Shown here one piece after another: positions 1 through 6,267 of a DNA stretch of 24,050 nucleotides. Below the pieces are notes generated by a model. That model did not search any database and had not been told where the DNA came from. It saw only the letters and a program-made list of their open reading frames with translations. Position 1 is the stretch's first letter. The number at the start of each line of letters is the position of its first letter. The stretch comes from DASQPA01 sp963757335 (GTDB lineage Bacteria > Acidobacteriota > Thermoanaerobaculia > Multivoradales > UBA5704), in assembly GCA_963757335.1 (NCBI GenBank), contig CAVWRJ010000016.1, positions 1 through 24,050 of the forward strand. The letters run 5' to 3'. The translations under genes were made by a program, and so were the position numbers.

Positions 1-507
1 CTCCGGCCCAGGATCGCCCCCAAGCTAGCCCCGGCTCCGCGGCCTCGCCCGGGAGCGCTCCCGCCTCCCGCCGCGCAGCTCGCCCCCGTTCCGGCCTCCC
101 CTCCGGACTCGCCCGAAGGCGCCCTCCCGCCGCCACCACCCGCTTCGCCGCGTTGAGGATGGCGACAGACTAGCTAGTCTAGGCGGCGGGGCGAGCTGGC
201 CGGATGCGAAGGTGAGCCGGAGCGGCTGGTGACGCACGGCCGCCAGTGAAACGGCGAAGGCCGCGTAGGCCGCCGCGTGCTGCGGGTCGGCGATCGCGCG
301 CACCTTGCCGATCGCCCGGCCGCCGGGAGCGAGCTAGCCCGTGTTTTAGTTTCTGGAGGGTGCGCAAACACTTTCAGAGGTAGGTTTCAGTTTTCTCAGA
401 GATAGGAGCGCGAGCCGCGCCGGTTCTTGAAGCTGGCCGTGAAATTCGGCGCAAGTCGGGCGGTGAAAGGCAAGCGTTGGGCTCGAGGACCGCGGAATCC
501 GGTCATC
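1..507. other. GC-rich region with no supported gene
   Basis: I see no open frame here with recognisable protein character. The short frames on either strand are Arg/Pro/Ala-rich, as expected from random GC-rich DNA, and none has a convincing ribosome binding site. A perfect 14-bp palindrome (AGACTAGCTAGTCT) lies at 167-180, and CTAG recurs near 24, 326 and 843. Positions 340-420 are less GC-rich and could hold a promoter, but I cannot identify boxes with confidence. Confidence 0.5.
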
Positions 508-780
508 CGCTCCCGGCAGCGGGTCGCCCGCTACCAGGCGCGGACCCTTCGCTCGGAGGAGCGGATCGCCCGCGACGGGGAGCGAGCCGCCCGCTGCCGG
601 CCGCGAGCCCCTCGCTCCGGGCAGCGGATCGCTGGCTCCGGACAGCGGATCGTCGGCGGCCGGAAGCGAGCCGCCGGCTCCCGGTAGCGGAGGACTGGCT
701 CCCGGCAGCGGATCGTCCGCTCCCGGGAGCGGCGGACCGGCGGCAGGCGCGGATCACTCGCTGCCGGGAGCGGATCACCG
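508..780. repeat. 13 x 21-bp degenerate tandem repeat array
   Basis: Thirteen consecutive 21-bp units tile this stretch exactly, starting at 508, 529, 550 and so on to 760. The shared core reads roughly CTCCCGGCAGCGGATCG. The unit is rich in partial palindromes (CTCCCGGGAG, GGATCGTCC), so neighbouring copies could pair. Because 21 is divisible by three, one frame reads as heptads of the type R-S-x-x-R-I-A, but that frame is interrupted by a stop near 685. I read it as a non-coding minisatellite. Its function is unknown. A different 21-bp array lies at the other end of the window. Confidence 0.85.
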
Positions 781-845
781 CCGGGGCGCCGAAGGTCGGC
801 GAGGGACATGGAGAGACAGGATAATTGATGACACAGTAGTACTAG

Positions 846-1580
846 CTAGGCGTTCGGCGCGGTGCGGACGCTCTTCAGCATGGCGAAGAAGGCGTCCCGC
901 TGGGGAGCGAGGGTCTTGTCCGGCCCGGTGGCCTTGAAGAACCAGGGGCCGCCGGGCCCTTCGACGACCGCCCCGAGCAGGCGGGCATCGGTCACGGGGC
1001 TGGAGGGCCCCATCCCCATCGAGCTCGGTTTCAAGGTGCCGTGCACGTCGACCCAGGTCACCTTGAGACCATGAGATTCGAGCGTGCCGCGCGCCGGCTT
1101 CGGCGTCCCGGGGCCCGCCTCCATCTGGTCGGTCCAGCGCTGGAGATTGGCGTCGATGCTCCCCCCCTGCCCGGCGCCGAAGTAGAAGACCCCGAGCTCC
1201 CCCGCCCCGGCCGCACCGGGGATCGACGCCTGGGCGAGCCGCATGGAGGAGCCGGGGGTCTCGGAGGTCCACGCCTTCGGCAGGTCGAATTGGAGCTTGC
1301 CGTTCTCGACGGCGGCCTCGCCCGAGGAGGGAGCGGTGGGGGCGCCGGCGTCCGGGGTCGTGCCGCGCGAGGAGATCGGCCCCAGGCCTGCATCGGGAGC
1401 CGGAGCGGGTGCTGGAGACGATGGGGCGGCCTCGGGCGCGGTCACCGGGGAGGGGGCTGGCGCCTGCGCAGTCTGGGCAGGCATCGGTTCCTGTTTCCCG
1501 CCGCAGGCGATGCCGGTGATACCCGCGATGCCGGTGGCGCCGAGGAGGAGGATCGGGAGCAGGGTGGAGCGTCGGGGCAT
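846..1580 (-). CDS. Secreted lipoprotein of unknown function
   Basis: This 244-residue protein starts with a basic, hydrophobic signal sequence and a lipobox (ITGIAC, Cys near residue 26). It should be lipidated and anchored to a membrane facing the periplasm. Residues about 30-90 are an Ala/Pro/Ser linker. Residues about 92-240 form one compact domain with the motifs GELGVFYFG, GGSIDANLQRW and GPWFFKATGP. I recall similar uncharacterised proteins from Acidobacteriota and Planctomycetes, but I know no function. The signal sequence is encoded by 9-bp repeats (1507-1542). The gene is divergent from the tRNA-Sec gene, with 72 bases between them. A weak GAGGA lies upstream of the ATG. I am confident that the gene is real, but not of its role. 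Confidence 0.85.
   Translation of the reverse strand: MPRRSTLLPILLLGATGIAGITGIACGGKQEPMPAQTAQAPAPSPVTAPEAAPSSPAPAPAPDAGLGPISSRGTTPDAGAPTAPSSGEAAVENGKLQFDLPKAWTSETPGSSMRLAQASIPGAAGAGELGVFYFGAGQGGSIDANLQRWTDQMEAGPGTPKPARGTLESHGLKVTWVDVHGTLKPSSMGMGPSSPVTDARLLGAVVEGPGGPWFFKATGPDKTLAPQRDAFFAMLKSVRTAPNA
1507..1542. repeat. 9-bp tandem repeats in signal-peptide codons
   Basis: Four 9-bp units (core GCGATGCCG) lie inside the lipoprotein signal sequence and encode its repeated Gly-Ile-Ala-like tripeptides. The same core appears in the signal peptide of the propeller gene at 11433-11486. Confidence 0.6.
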
Positions 1581-1652
1581 CTTTCGGGTCCTCGCTTAAA
1601 GAGGGGAGGAGATTATCACCCCCCAGCCCAGGTGTTCCGCTAGAATCGGTAC

Positions 1653-1752
1653 GGAAGCGCTCGGGGGCTGGTGCCTTTCGCGGTCTTCAAAACCGTTGTC
1701 CCGTACCGGTTGCGGTCCGGGGGGTGGGTTCGATTCCCATGCGCTTCCGCCA
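1653..1752 (+). tRNA. selC: tRNA-Sec (anticodon TCA), selC
   Basis: This is a complete 100-nt selenocysteine tRNA with encoded CCA. The acceptor stem has the 8 pairs typical of bacterial tRNA-Sec (GGAAGCGC with GCGCTTCC, discriminator G). A 6-pair D stem with several G-U pairs (GGGGGC/GCCTTT) closes a TGGT loop. The anticodon loop is CTTCAAA, reading UGA. A long GC-rich variable arm is followed by a T arm with the TTCGATT loop. A TAGAAT -10-like box at 1641-1646 ends six bases before the tRNA, with no clear -35. The gene implies that this organism makes selenoproteins, but selA, selB and selD are not in the window. A truncated copy of this gene lies at 2705-2750. Confidence 0.96.
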
Positions 1753-1792
1753 GTCGGTTCAAAGATCTTCGTCTGGTACACACCTCTGACAA

Positions 1793-1813
1793 GCCCTCGC
1801 GGGGATGTTTTTT
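1793..1813 (+). terminator. Possible terminator after selC
   Basis: A short CCC/GGG hairpin with a TCGC loop is followed closely by six T residues (1808-1813). The stem is weak, but the T-run sits where selC transcription would need to end. Confidence 0.35.
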
Positions 1814-1834
1814 CAGTCTCTTGACTGCTCATGC

Positions 1835-1862
1835 TTGCCATGCACCGCCCTTTGTGTATACT
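1835..1862 (+). promoter_or_regulatory. Sigma70-like promoter for the small secreted peptide
   Basis: TTGCCA (1835-1840) and TATACT (1857-1862) are separated by 16 bases and lie 43 bases upstream of the start codon at 1906. The whole stretch is AT-richer than the surrounding DNA. A second -35-like TTGACT at 1821 is too far away for normal spacing. Confidence 0.55.
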
Positions 1863-1905
1863 TTAGGTGTTATGGAATGCCTGCGAAAAAAATAAGGAGA
1901 ACCTC

Positions 1906-2103
1906 GTGAAAAGGAAACTGCTTTTGCTCAGTGGAATCTTGGTCCTACCTCTATTTGTCGACTCAGCTCAGACGTTCGCCATTCCTGATTGTAGTACGCT
2001 GGTTAAACAAACTTGTACAAACGGCGCAACAAATAGTTGTACTATCGATGCATTCGTCTACGACTGCGAGTGCACCAATAACAGGTGGAACTGCACCTCG
2101 TAG
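1906..2103 (+). CDS. Small secreted cysteine-rich peptide, AT-rich gene
   Basis: I chose the GTG at 1906 because AAGGAG at 1894-1899 is correctly spaced, giving 65 residues. Residues 1-25 are a typical Sec signal (KRK followed by LLLLSGILVLPLF) with cleavage likely after TFA. The mature peptide is about 40 residues with six Cys and ends in CECTNNRWNCTS. Six Cys suggest disulfides after export. The C-terminal pattern C-E/D-C-T-N-N is shared with the larger secreted protein at 5172-5534, so the two may be related. The gene is plainly AT-richer than its neighbours and lies just after selC, a common integration site, which suggests acquisition by transfer. The function is unknown; an extracellular signal or effector peptide is only a guess. 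Confidence 0.75.
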   Translation: MKRKLLLLSGILVLPLFVDSAQTFAIPDCSTLVKQTCTNGATNSCTIDAFVYDCECTNNRWNCTS

Positions 2104-2123
2104 ATAGGCAAGTCGCTGACATG

Positions 2124-2137
2124 CCCCGGCGCCGGGG
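2124..2137. other. 14-nt GC palindrome downstream of the small peptide
   Basis: CCCCGGCGCCGGGG is a perfect palindrome 20 bases after the stop at 2103. It could be part of a terminator, but there is no T-run. Confidence 0.3.
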
Positions 2138-2205
2138 GGGCCCATTCCCGCCAGACCACGCTGAACCGCCTAGACCGCAGAGCGCCGCCGCTTCCGTGAC
2201 CTGCT

Positions 2206-2252
2206 GTGCCCCGGCCGGCGGCGACCGTCCCGGGGTGAGGCGACCGGGGCAC
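2206..2252 (+). promoter_or_regulatory. Leader stem-loop before the first RiPP precursor
   Basis: GTGCCCCGG (2206-2214) can pair perfectly with CCGGGGCAC (2244-2252), ending about 13 bases before the precursor's Shine-Dalgarno sequence. The same CCCCGG can instead pair with CCGGGG at 2230-2235, so two mutually exclusive folds exist. That geometry resembles an attenuator or thermosensor, but only the pairing is seen in the sequence. GC-rich DNA forms such pairs easily. Confidence 0.4.
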
Positions 2253-2273
2253 CTTAAGGATGAAGGAGTCACC

Positions 2274-2426
2274 ATGCACAAAACAAAGAAGCTCGGCAAG
2301 CTGACGCTCTCGAAGGAGACCCTGCGGAACGTCGTCGAAGGTGAGCTGAAGCGGGTGGCGGGCGGCATCGTCGAGACCGACACCCCGTCGGAATGCTTCT
2401 GCGTCGCGGCCGCGGTCGGCAGCTGA
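2274..2426 (+). CDS. Class I lanthipeptide-like RiPP precursor, copy A1
   Basis: This 50-residue peptide has ATG at 2274 with GAAGGAG upstream. Residues 1-31 look like the leader of class I lanthipeptide-type precursors: a Lys-rich start, the motif KLTLSKETLRNV, then acidic residues and a double glycine (VAGG) as the expected peptidase site. The core after GG (IVETDTPSECFCVAAAVGS) has Thr/Ser and Cys residues able to form thioether rings. It is about 70-80% identical to the precursor at 4845-4997; the cores differ by a three-base insertion after ECF and a three-base change near the end. No LanB, LanC, C39 peptidase or exporter is nearby, so maturation in trans is inferred. The family assignment rests on the leader pattern and is fairly secure; the modification chemistry is not. 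Confidence 0.8.
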   Translation: MHKTKKLGKLTLSKETLRNVVEGELKRVAGGIVETDTPSECFCVAAAVGS

Positions 2427-2445
2427 GCGAATCCCACGATAAAGG

Positions 2446-2479
2446 TTCGGGCCGCCCGCCGGATGGTGGGCGGCCCGAA
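2446..2479. terminator. Strong GC hairpin after precursor A1
   Basis: TTCGGGCCGCCC (2446-2457) pairs perfectly with GGGCGGCCCGAA (2468-2479). Further inner pairs leave a GGAT loop. There is no T-run downstream. It lies 20 bases past the stop codon and probably ends or stabilises the precursor transcript. Confidence 0.6.
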
Positions 2480-2704
2480 TCTCCAAAATATCTCCTCCCG
2501 GACCCTGGCGCTTAGTCCGGCATCGCTTCCGCCACAATTCACTGGTCGCTTCAGGACCGGCCTTCCGATCGCGACAGCCAGTAGCAGGCGAGGGGTCCTA
2601 CAAAGAAATTTTCATGAATCTTGGGACCCCAGGCGATCTTCTGTGCGGCAGGAGAGACCTCGGTAGGGCCCGCCAGCCGTAGGCTATGGGCTAGGAATTC
2701 GCGC

Positions 2705-2750
2705 GGAAGCGCTCGGGGCTGGTTGCCCCGGGTCTTATTCGCTTCCGCCA
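2705..2750 (+). ncRNA. tRNA-Sec-like mini element (acceptor plus D arm only)
   Basis: This 46-nt stretch begins with the same bases as selC (GGAAGCGCTCGGGG, then CTGGT) and ends with CGCTTCCGCCA. It keeps a perfect 7-bp acceptor stem with discriminator G and CCA, and a D arm whose stem (GGGGC/GCCCC) pairs better than in selC itself. After a GGTCTT remnant of the anticodon arm, the anticodon, variable and T arms are missing. A TAGGAAT box at 2692-2698 ends six bases upstream, the same spacing as TAGAAT before selC. The element ends six bases before the kinase Shine-Dalgarno sequence. It cannot be a translating tRNA. It is either a decayed selC duplicate or a structured RNA or leader derived from it. 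Confidence 0.7.
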
Positions 2751-2770
2751 GCTCCAAAGGAGGCTTCGAG

Positions 2771-4831
2771 ATCATCCGTACCGTTCTCGATCCCGGGGGA
2801 CCGTCTCCGGCCAGTGATTCCATCCTGATCGGGGAGATCGCCGAGCAGGCGATCTCCGGCGCGGAGCCGGATGCGATCTTCGCGGCGAGCGTGACGGCGC
2901 TCGCCCGCCACCTGTCGGCCGACCTGACCGCCCTCTGGGAGCTGCTGCCCGACGGGCAAGGACTGCTGCTGCTGCGGGCCGGGTTCGGGTGGGAGCCGGG
3001 ACAGGTAGGGCGGGCGACGATCCCGACCGGCGGCGGATCGTACGCCGGCCATGTCCTGCGGACCGGCGCCCCGGTGCTCGTCGAGGAGGCGAGCGCCGAG
3101 ACCTGGTCCCGGATGCCCCCGCTGCTCCAGGAGCACAGGATCGAGACCGCGCTCCTCGTCCCCATTCACGGCCGGGATGCCCCGGTCGGAGCGCTCGGCA
3201 TCTATCTGCGGCAGCCGGCGGACTTCGCTTTCGGACCGGCGCGGCTCCTCACGCGGGTGGCCCGGCTGCTCGCGGCGGTGGTCGACCGCGACCGCGTGAC
3301 GGCGCGGCTCGACGCCAGCGAGGGCAAACTCGCCGCCATCTTCGACAGCGCCCTCGACGCCATCCTGGTGGCCGACGACCGGGCGGGTGCTGATCGAGGC
3401 CAACCCAGCCGCCTGCAGGCTCTACGGCCGGCGGCGTGAGGACATCGTCGGCCAGACGATCGAGGCGTTCACGCCCGGCGCCGACGCCGTACAGGCCCAG
3501 ATCGCCTGGGACGCCTTCCTGGTCGAGGGGGAGCAGAGCGGCATCTTCCGCGTTCTGCGCCCTGACGGCGTGACGCGGATTGCGGATTACCGAGCCCGGG
3601 CCCATTTCCTGCCTGGTCTCCACCTCTCGGTGCTGCGCGACGTGAGCGAGGAGCACAGCGCCCAGGAGGCGCTCAAGGAGGCGGGCCGCAGCAAGGACGA
3701 GTTCCTCGCCACGCTGGCGCACGAGCTCAGAAACCCCCTGGCCCCGGTCGTCAACGCCATCGAGATCCTGCGGCAGCGAGGGAGCGATGAAGCGGTGCGC
3801 CAGAGGGCGCTCGAGGTGATGAACCGCCAGACCCGCAATATGGCGCGCCTGATCGAGGACCTGCTCGACGCCTCGCGGATCACCCGGGGCACCATCGAGC
3901 TGCGACTGGAGCGGGTCGATCTCGTGCACATGGTCGAGCGGGCGGTCGAGGAGAGCTCGGCGGCGATCGAGGCCCGCCGCCATCACCTGACGGTCGTGCT
4001 GCCGCCCGCCCCGCTCTGGCTGGTGGCTGATCCGGTGCGCCTGGAGCAGGTGTTGACGAACCTGCTCAACAACGCGGCCAAGTTCACCCCGCCCGGGGGA
4101 GGATCGCCGTCGAGGTCGCCGCCGAGGCCGGCGAGGCCGTGCTGCGGGTGCGGGACGACGGCGAGGGCATCCCGCCCGACCTGCTGCCCTGGATCTTCGA
4201 TCTCTTCGTGCAGGCCGACCGCTCGCTCGACCGCACCCACGGCGGTCTCGGCATCGGGCTCACCCTGGTGCGCAACCTGGTGCGCTTCCACGGCGGCAGC
4301 GTCACCGCACGGAGCGACGGCTTGGGGTTGGGGAGCGAGTTCGTCGTGCGCCTGCCCCAGGCAGACCCGACCCCGCCCCAGGAGAGCGCTGGCGCCGACG
4401 ACGAGCGCACCGCCGGCCCGCCGGCCTCCCGGACGGGGCTCCGCGTCCTCGTGGTAGAGGACAACCTCGACTCCGCCCAGTCGTTGGGAGAGCTGCTGGA
4501 GCTGTGGGGGCACGAGGCGAGGGTGGTGCACGACGGACCGAGCGCCCTCGCCCTGGCGCCTGGCTTCGGGCCGGCCGTGGTTCTCCTCGACATCGGCCTC
4601 CCCGGCATGGACGGCTACGAGGTCGCCCTGGCCCTCTGCCGGGACGCGAGCTCCCCCCCGCCCTACCTGGTCGCGCTCTCCGGCTACGGGCAGGAGCAGG
4701 ACCGCGAGCGCTCGCGGGAGGCGGGGATCGATCGCCACTTCACGAAGCCGATGGACCCGCAGGAGCTCCGTCAACTGCTCGCGGAGATCGAGCCGTCCCG
4801 GGTCGAGGCAGGCGGCGCACCTCTAGGGTGA
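2771..4831 (+). CDS. Hybrid sensor histidine kinase (GAF-PAS-HisKA-HATPase-REC), two frameshifts
   Basis: This is a soluble sensor kinase. A GAF domain lies at about 2820-3300 and a PAS domain at about 3325-3640. HisKA carries LAHELRNPLAP with its phospho-acceptor His at 3720-3722. The ATPase domain has LLNNAAKFT, DDGEGI and GGLGIGL. A C-terminal receiver has phospho-Asp at 4589-4591 (LLDIGLPGMDGYE) and Lys in FTKPMD. No membrane segment or DNA-binding domain is seen, so it probably senses an internal signal and passes phosphate onward. The frame changes near 3367-3395 and in a G-rich run near 4093-4102. These compensate exactly, giving 686 residues, so sequence errors are likely. The start is unclear: AAAGGAGG at 2756-2763 is ideally placed for ATC at 2771, but no ATG, GTG or TTG fits. 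It lies between twin RiPP precursors and its stop overlaps the next ribosome site. Confidence 0.88.
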
Positions 4832-4844
4832 AAGGAGTCCCACC

Positions 4845-4997
4845 ATGCACAAAGTGAAGAAGCCCGGCAAGCTGAGGCTCTCGAAGGAGACCCTGCGGGG
4901 CCTGGTCGAGACGGAGTTGGAGCGGGTGGCGGGCGGCATCGTCGAGACCGACACCCCGTCGGAATGCTTCGGCTGCGTCGCGGCCGCAGTCTGCTGA
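4845..4997 (+). CDS. Class I lanthipeptide-like RiPP precursor, copy A2
   Basis: This 50-residue peptide is encoded 13 bases after the kinase stop codon. Its Shine-Dalgarno sequence AAAGGAG (4831-4837) overlaps the final base of that stop, so it should be co-transcribed and translationally coupled with the kinase. The leader (KLRLSKETLRGL, then ELERVAGG) closely matches precursor A1 at 2274. The core is identical through ECF and then reads GCVAAAVC, giving three Cys against two in A1. The duplicate cores vary only by in-frame codon changes, as in diversifying RiPP families. Kinase-peptide coupling suggests either that the peptide is the signal sensed or that its level is tied to the kinase; this is inference. 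No modifying enzyme is adjacent. Confidence 0.82.
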   Translation: MHKVKKPGKLRLSKETLRGLVETELERVAGGIVETDTPSECFGCVAAAVC

Positions 4998-5006
4998 CCC
5001 TCGCTA

Positions 5007-5038
5007 CGCCGGCTCGGTGCGAGATGGCCGAGCCGGCG
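5007..5038 (+). terminator. Hairpin after precursor A2
   Basis: CGCCGGCTCGG (5007-5017) pairs perfectly with CCGAGCCGGCG (5028-5038) around a 10-nt loop, nine bases after the TGA stop. There is no T-run. It most likely ends the kinase-precursor transcript. Confidence 0.6.
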
Positions 5039-5171
5039 CGGCAGCCCGTTGGGGATCCCCAGACCCGCATCACGCCTGTCGCATGCCTTTCCCAAGTAGC
5101 GCAAAAGGGAGGCGCCTGCACCTTATTCGGTAAGGCAAGTAAGCCTTGATTACTTCGGAAAGGAGACAAGC

Positions 5172-5534
5172 ATGAAGCGTAAGATCGGTCTGATGGGGTT
5201 CGCCTCTCTGCTGCTGATGGCCACTCTGACGAGCGCTCAAACTCCGGCGCAGGCGGCTGTCGCGACCGCGGCCGCGGCTCCCGGTGCCGCGCCGTTCTGC
5301 CCGGCCAGCCTGTTCAACGTCCAATCCACCGACTTCACCTTCACCCCGAAGCCCTCGGGAAGGGCAACTTACCTCTGCGGCTCCTGCAGCTATTCGTCCT
5401 GTCAGGGGGCCGCACCCAATTCCGCTTGTTACTACCTGGACCGGTTCGGCTACCACCTGGCGAAGTGTGTCATCAACTACGCCTGCGAAGGCAGCACGAA
5501 TGGCTGCGACTGCACGAACAACGGGCCGGCGTGA
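5172..5534 (+). CDS. Secreted cysteine-rich protein of unknown function
   Basis: This 120-residue protein starts at ATG 5172 after GGAAAGGAG. Residues 1-30 form a Sec signal (MKRK start, LLLMATL core, cleavage near TSA or AQA), followed by an Ala-rich stretch. The mature part has nine Cys in spaced pairs (YLCGSC, SSCQG, SACYY, GCDC) and ends in CDCTNNGPA, like the peptide at 1906-2103. It is probably exported and disulfide-bonded, possibly at the cell surface. The upstream leader can form a small hairpin (GTAAGGC at 5130-5136 with GCCTT and TTAC up to 5153). It is followed by a bidirectional hairpin shared with the convergent gene. I do not recognise a family. Its position beside the RiPP-kinase unit may or may not be meaningful. 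Confidence 0.8.
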   Translation: MKRKIGLMGFASLLLMATLTSAQTPAQAAVATAAAAPGAAPFCPASLFNVQSTDFTFTPKPSGRATYLCGSCSYSSCQGAAPNSACYYLDRFGYHLAKCVINYACEGSTNGCDCTNNGPA

Positions 5535-5658
5535 GGTCTGACTCCCCGATCCTTTGAGATCGATTCCGCGCCGGCTGTCAGGCCATGAGGCCGCGGCCGG
5601 CCGGGTCAGTCTGCAACCAGAACGGCGAGCCGCCTGGTGAAGGGCGAGAAGGTGGGGC

Positions 5659-5690
5659 CCGGGCCGCCCGCCGCAGGGAGGGCGGCCCGG
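5659..5690. terminator. Bidirectional hairpin between convergent secreted-protein genes
   Basis: CCGGGCCGCCC (5659-5669) pairs perfectly with GGGCGGCCCGG (5680-5690) around a 10-nt loop. It sits between two genes that point at each other, where one hairpin could end both transcripts. Its stem resembles the hairpin at 2446-2479. Confidence 0.6.
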
Positions 5691-5700
5691 AACGAGCGTT

Positions 5701-6267
5701 CTAGGGTTGCTGAGGGGTAGTCTCAGAGCTCGTCTGAGTGGGCGAGGCGGGCGTCGTCGGCGTCACGGTCGTCACCTTAGTGCAGGTGCAGGAATTCGTG
5801 CCGCAGGTGATCGCGGGCGGCACCGGTGTGCAGCTGCAGGGGCTGCACCCGGTCTGACCATTCACCGTAAAGGGATCGCAGCCCAGGACGGCACAGTTGA
5901 GTCCCAGGCAGGTGCCGCTGGTGCACGTGACCGTCGTCTTGATCGGCGTTGGCGTCGGGGCTGGCGTCGGGGTTGGCGTCGGGGGATCCACGGGAGCGAT
6001 CTCGAAGTCCTGCCTGGCCACGCGGGTGAACGTGGCGCCCTTGCCCTGGGTCTCGACGCGGATTTCACTTACTGGCCGAGCGGACTGGGTGTTCTGGAGC
6101 AGGGCGACGACAGCAGGGTTTGTGAGATCGATGGCGACCGGGGTACAGCGCGCCGCGGCCGGCGAAGGCTTGGGCTCCGCCGGAACGTCCTTGGCGCTCG
6201 CCGGCCCTACAGTGCAGAAAGCGGTGACGAGGAGAGCTGCGGGTAGCCAGAGAGTCCGTTTCGACAT
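5701..6267 (-). CDS. Secreted Thr/Pro- and Cys-rich protein of unknown function
   Basis: This 188-residue protein has ATG at 6267 preceded by GAAAGGAG at good spacing. Residues 1-25 are a Sec signal with cleavage after PASA. Residues about 40-92 form a small polar domain (CTPVAIDLTNPAVVALLQN, then FTRVARQDFEIAPVD). A PTPTPAP linker follows, encoded by short GTTGGC/GTCGGG repeats near 5944-5988. Residues about 112-165 hold ten Cys in pairs (GTCLGLNC, GCSPCSC, CTC), and the tail is Thr/Ser/Pro-rich. It looks like an exported, disulfide-stabilised surface protein on a flexible stalk. The first part resembles proteins annotated as hypothetical in Acidobacteriota. It is convergent with the Cys-rich gene at 5172, and both could belong to one secreted set. 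Confidence 0.82.
   Translation of the reverse strand: MSKRTLWLPAALLVTAFCTVGPASAKDVPAEPKPSPAAARCTPVAIDLTNPAVVALLQNTQSARPVSEIRVETQGKGATFTRVARQDFEIAPVDPPTPTPTPAPTPTPIKTTVTCTSGTCLGLNCAVLGCDPFTVNGQTGCSPCSCTPVPPAITCGTNSCTCTKVTTVTPTTPASPTQTSSETTPQQP

Noticed and set aside
25..371. Short minus-strand frames as small genes
   Set aside because: They are Arg/Pro/Ala-rich with no recognisable motif and no good ribosome site, typical of random GC-rich sequence.
508..780. CRISPR array or heptad-repeat protein
   Set aside because: The units are contiguous and degenerate, with no unique spacers, and the best coding frame has a stop in the middle with no ribosome site.
2592..2630. Inverted repeat GGGGTCC/GGACCCC around an AT-rich loop upstream of the mini tRNA
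   Set aside because: Seven pairs with a 25-base loop are common by chance. It has no clear promoter or terminator context, so I do not list it as a feature.
2705..2750. Phage or island attachment site from selC
   Set aside because: Attachment duplications keep a contiguous 3' part of the tRNA. Here both ends are kept and the middle is missing, and no integrase gene is seen.
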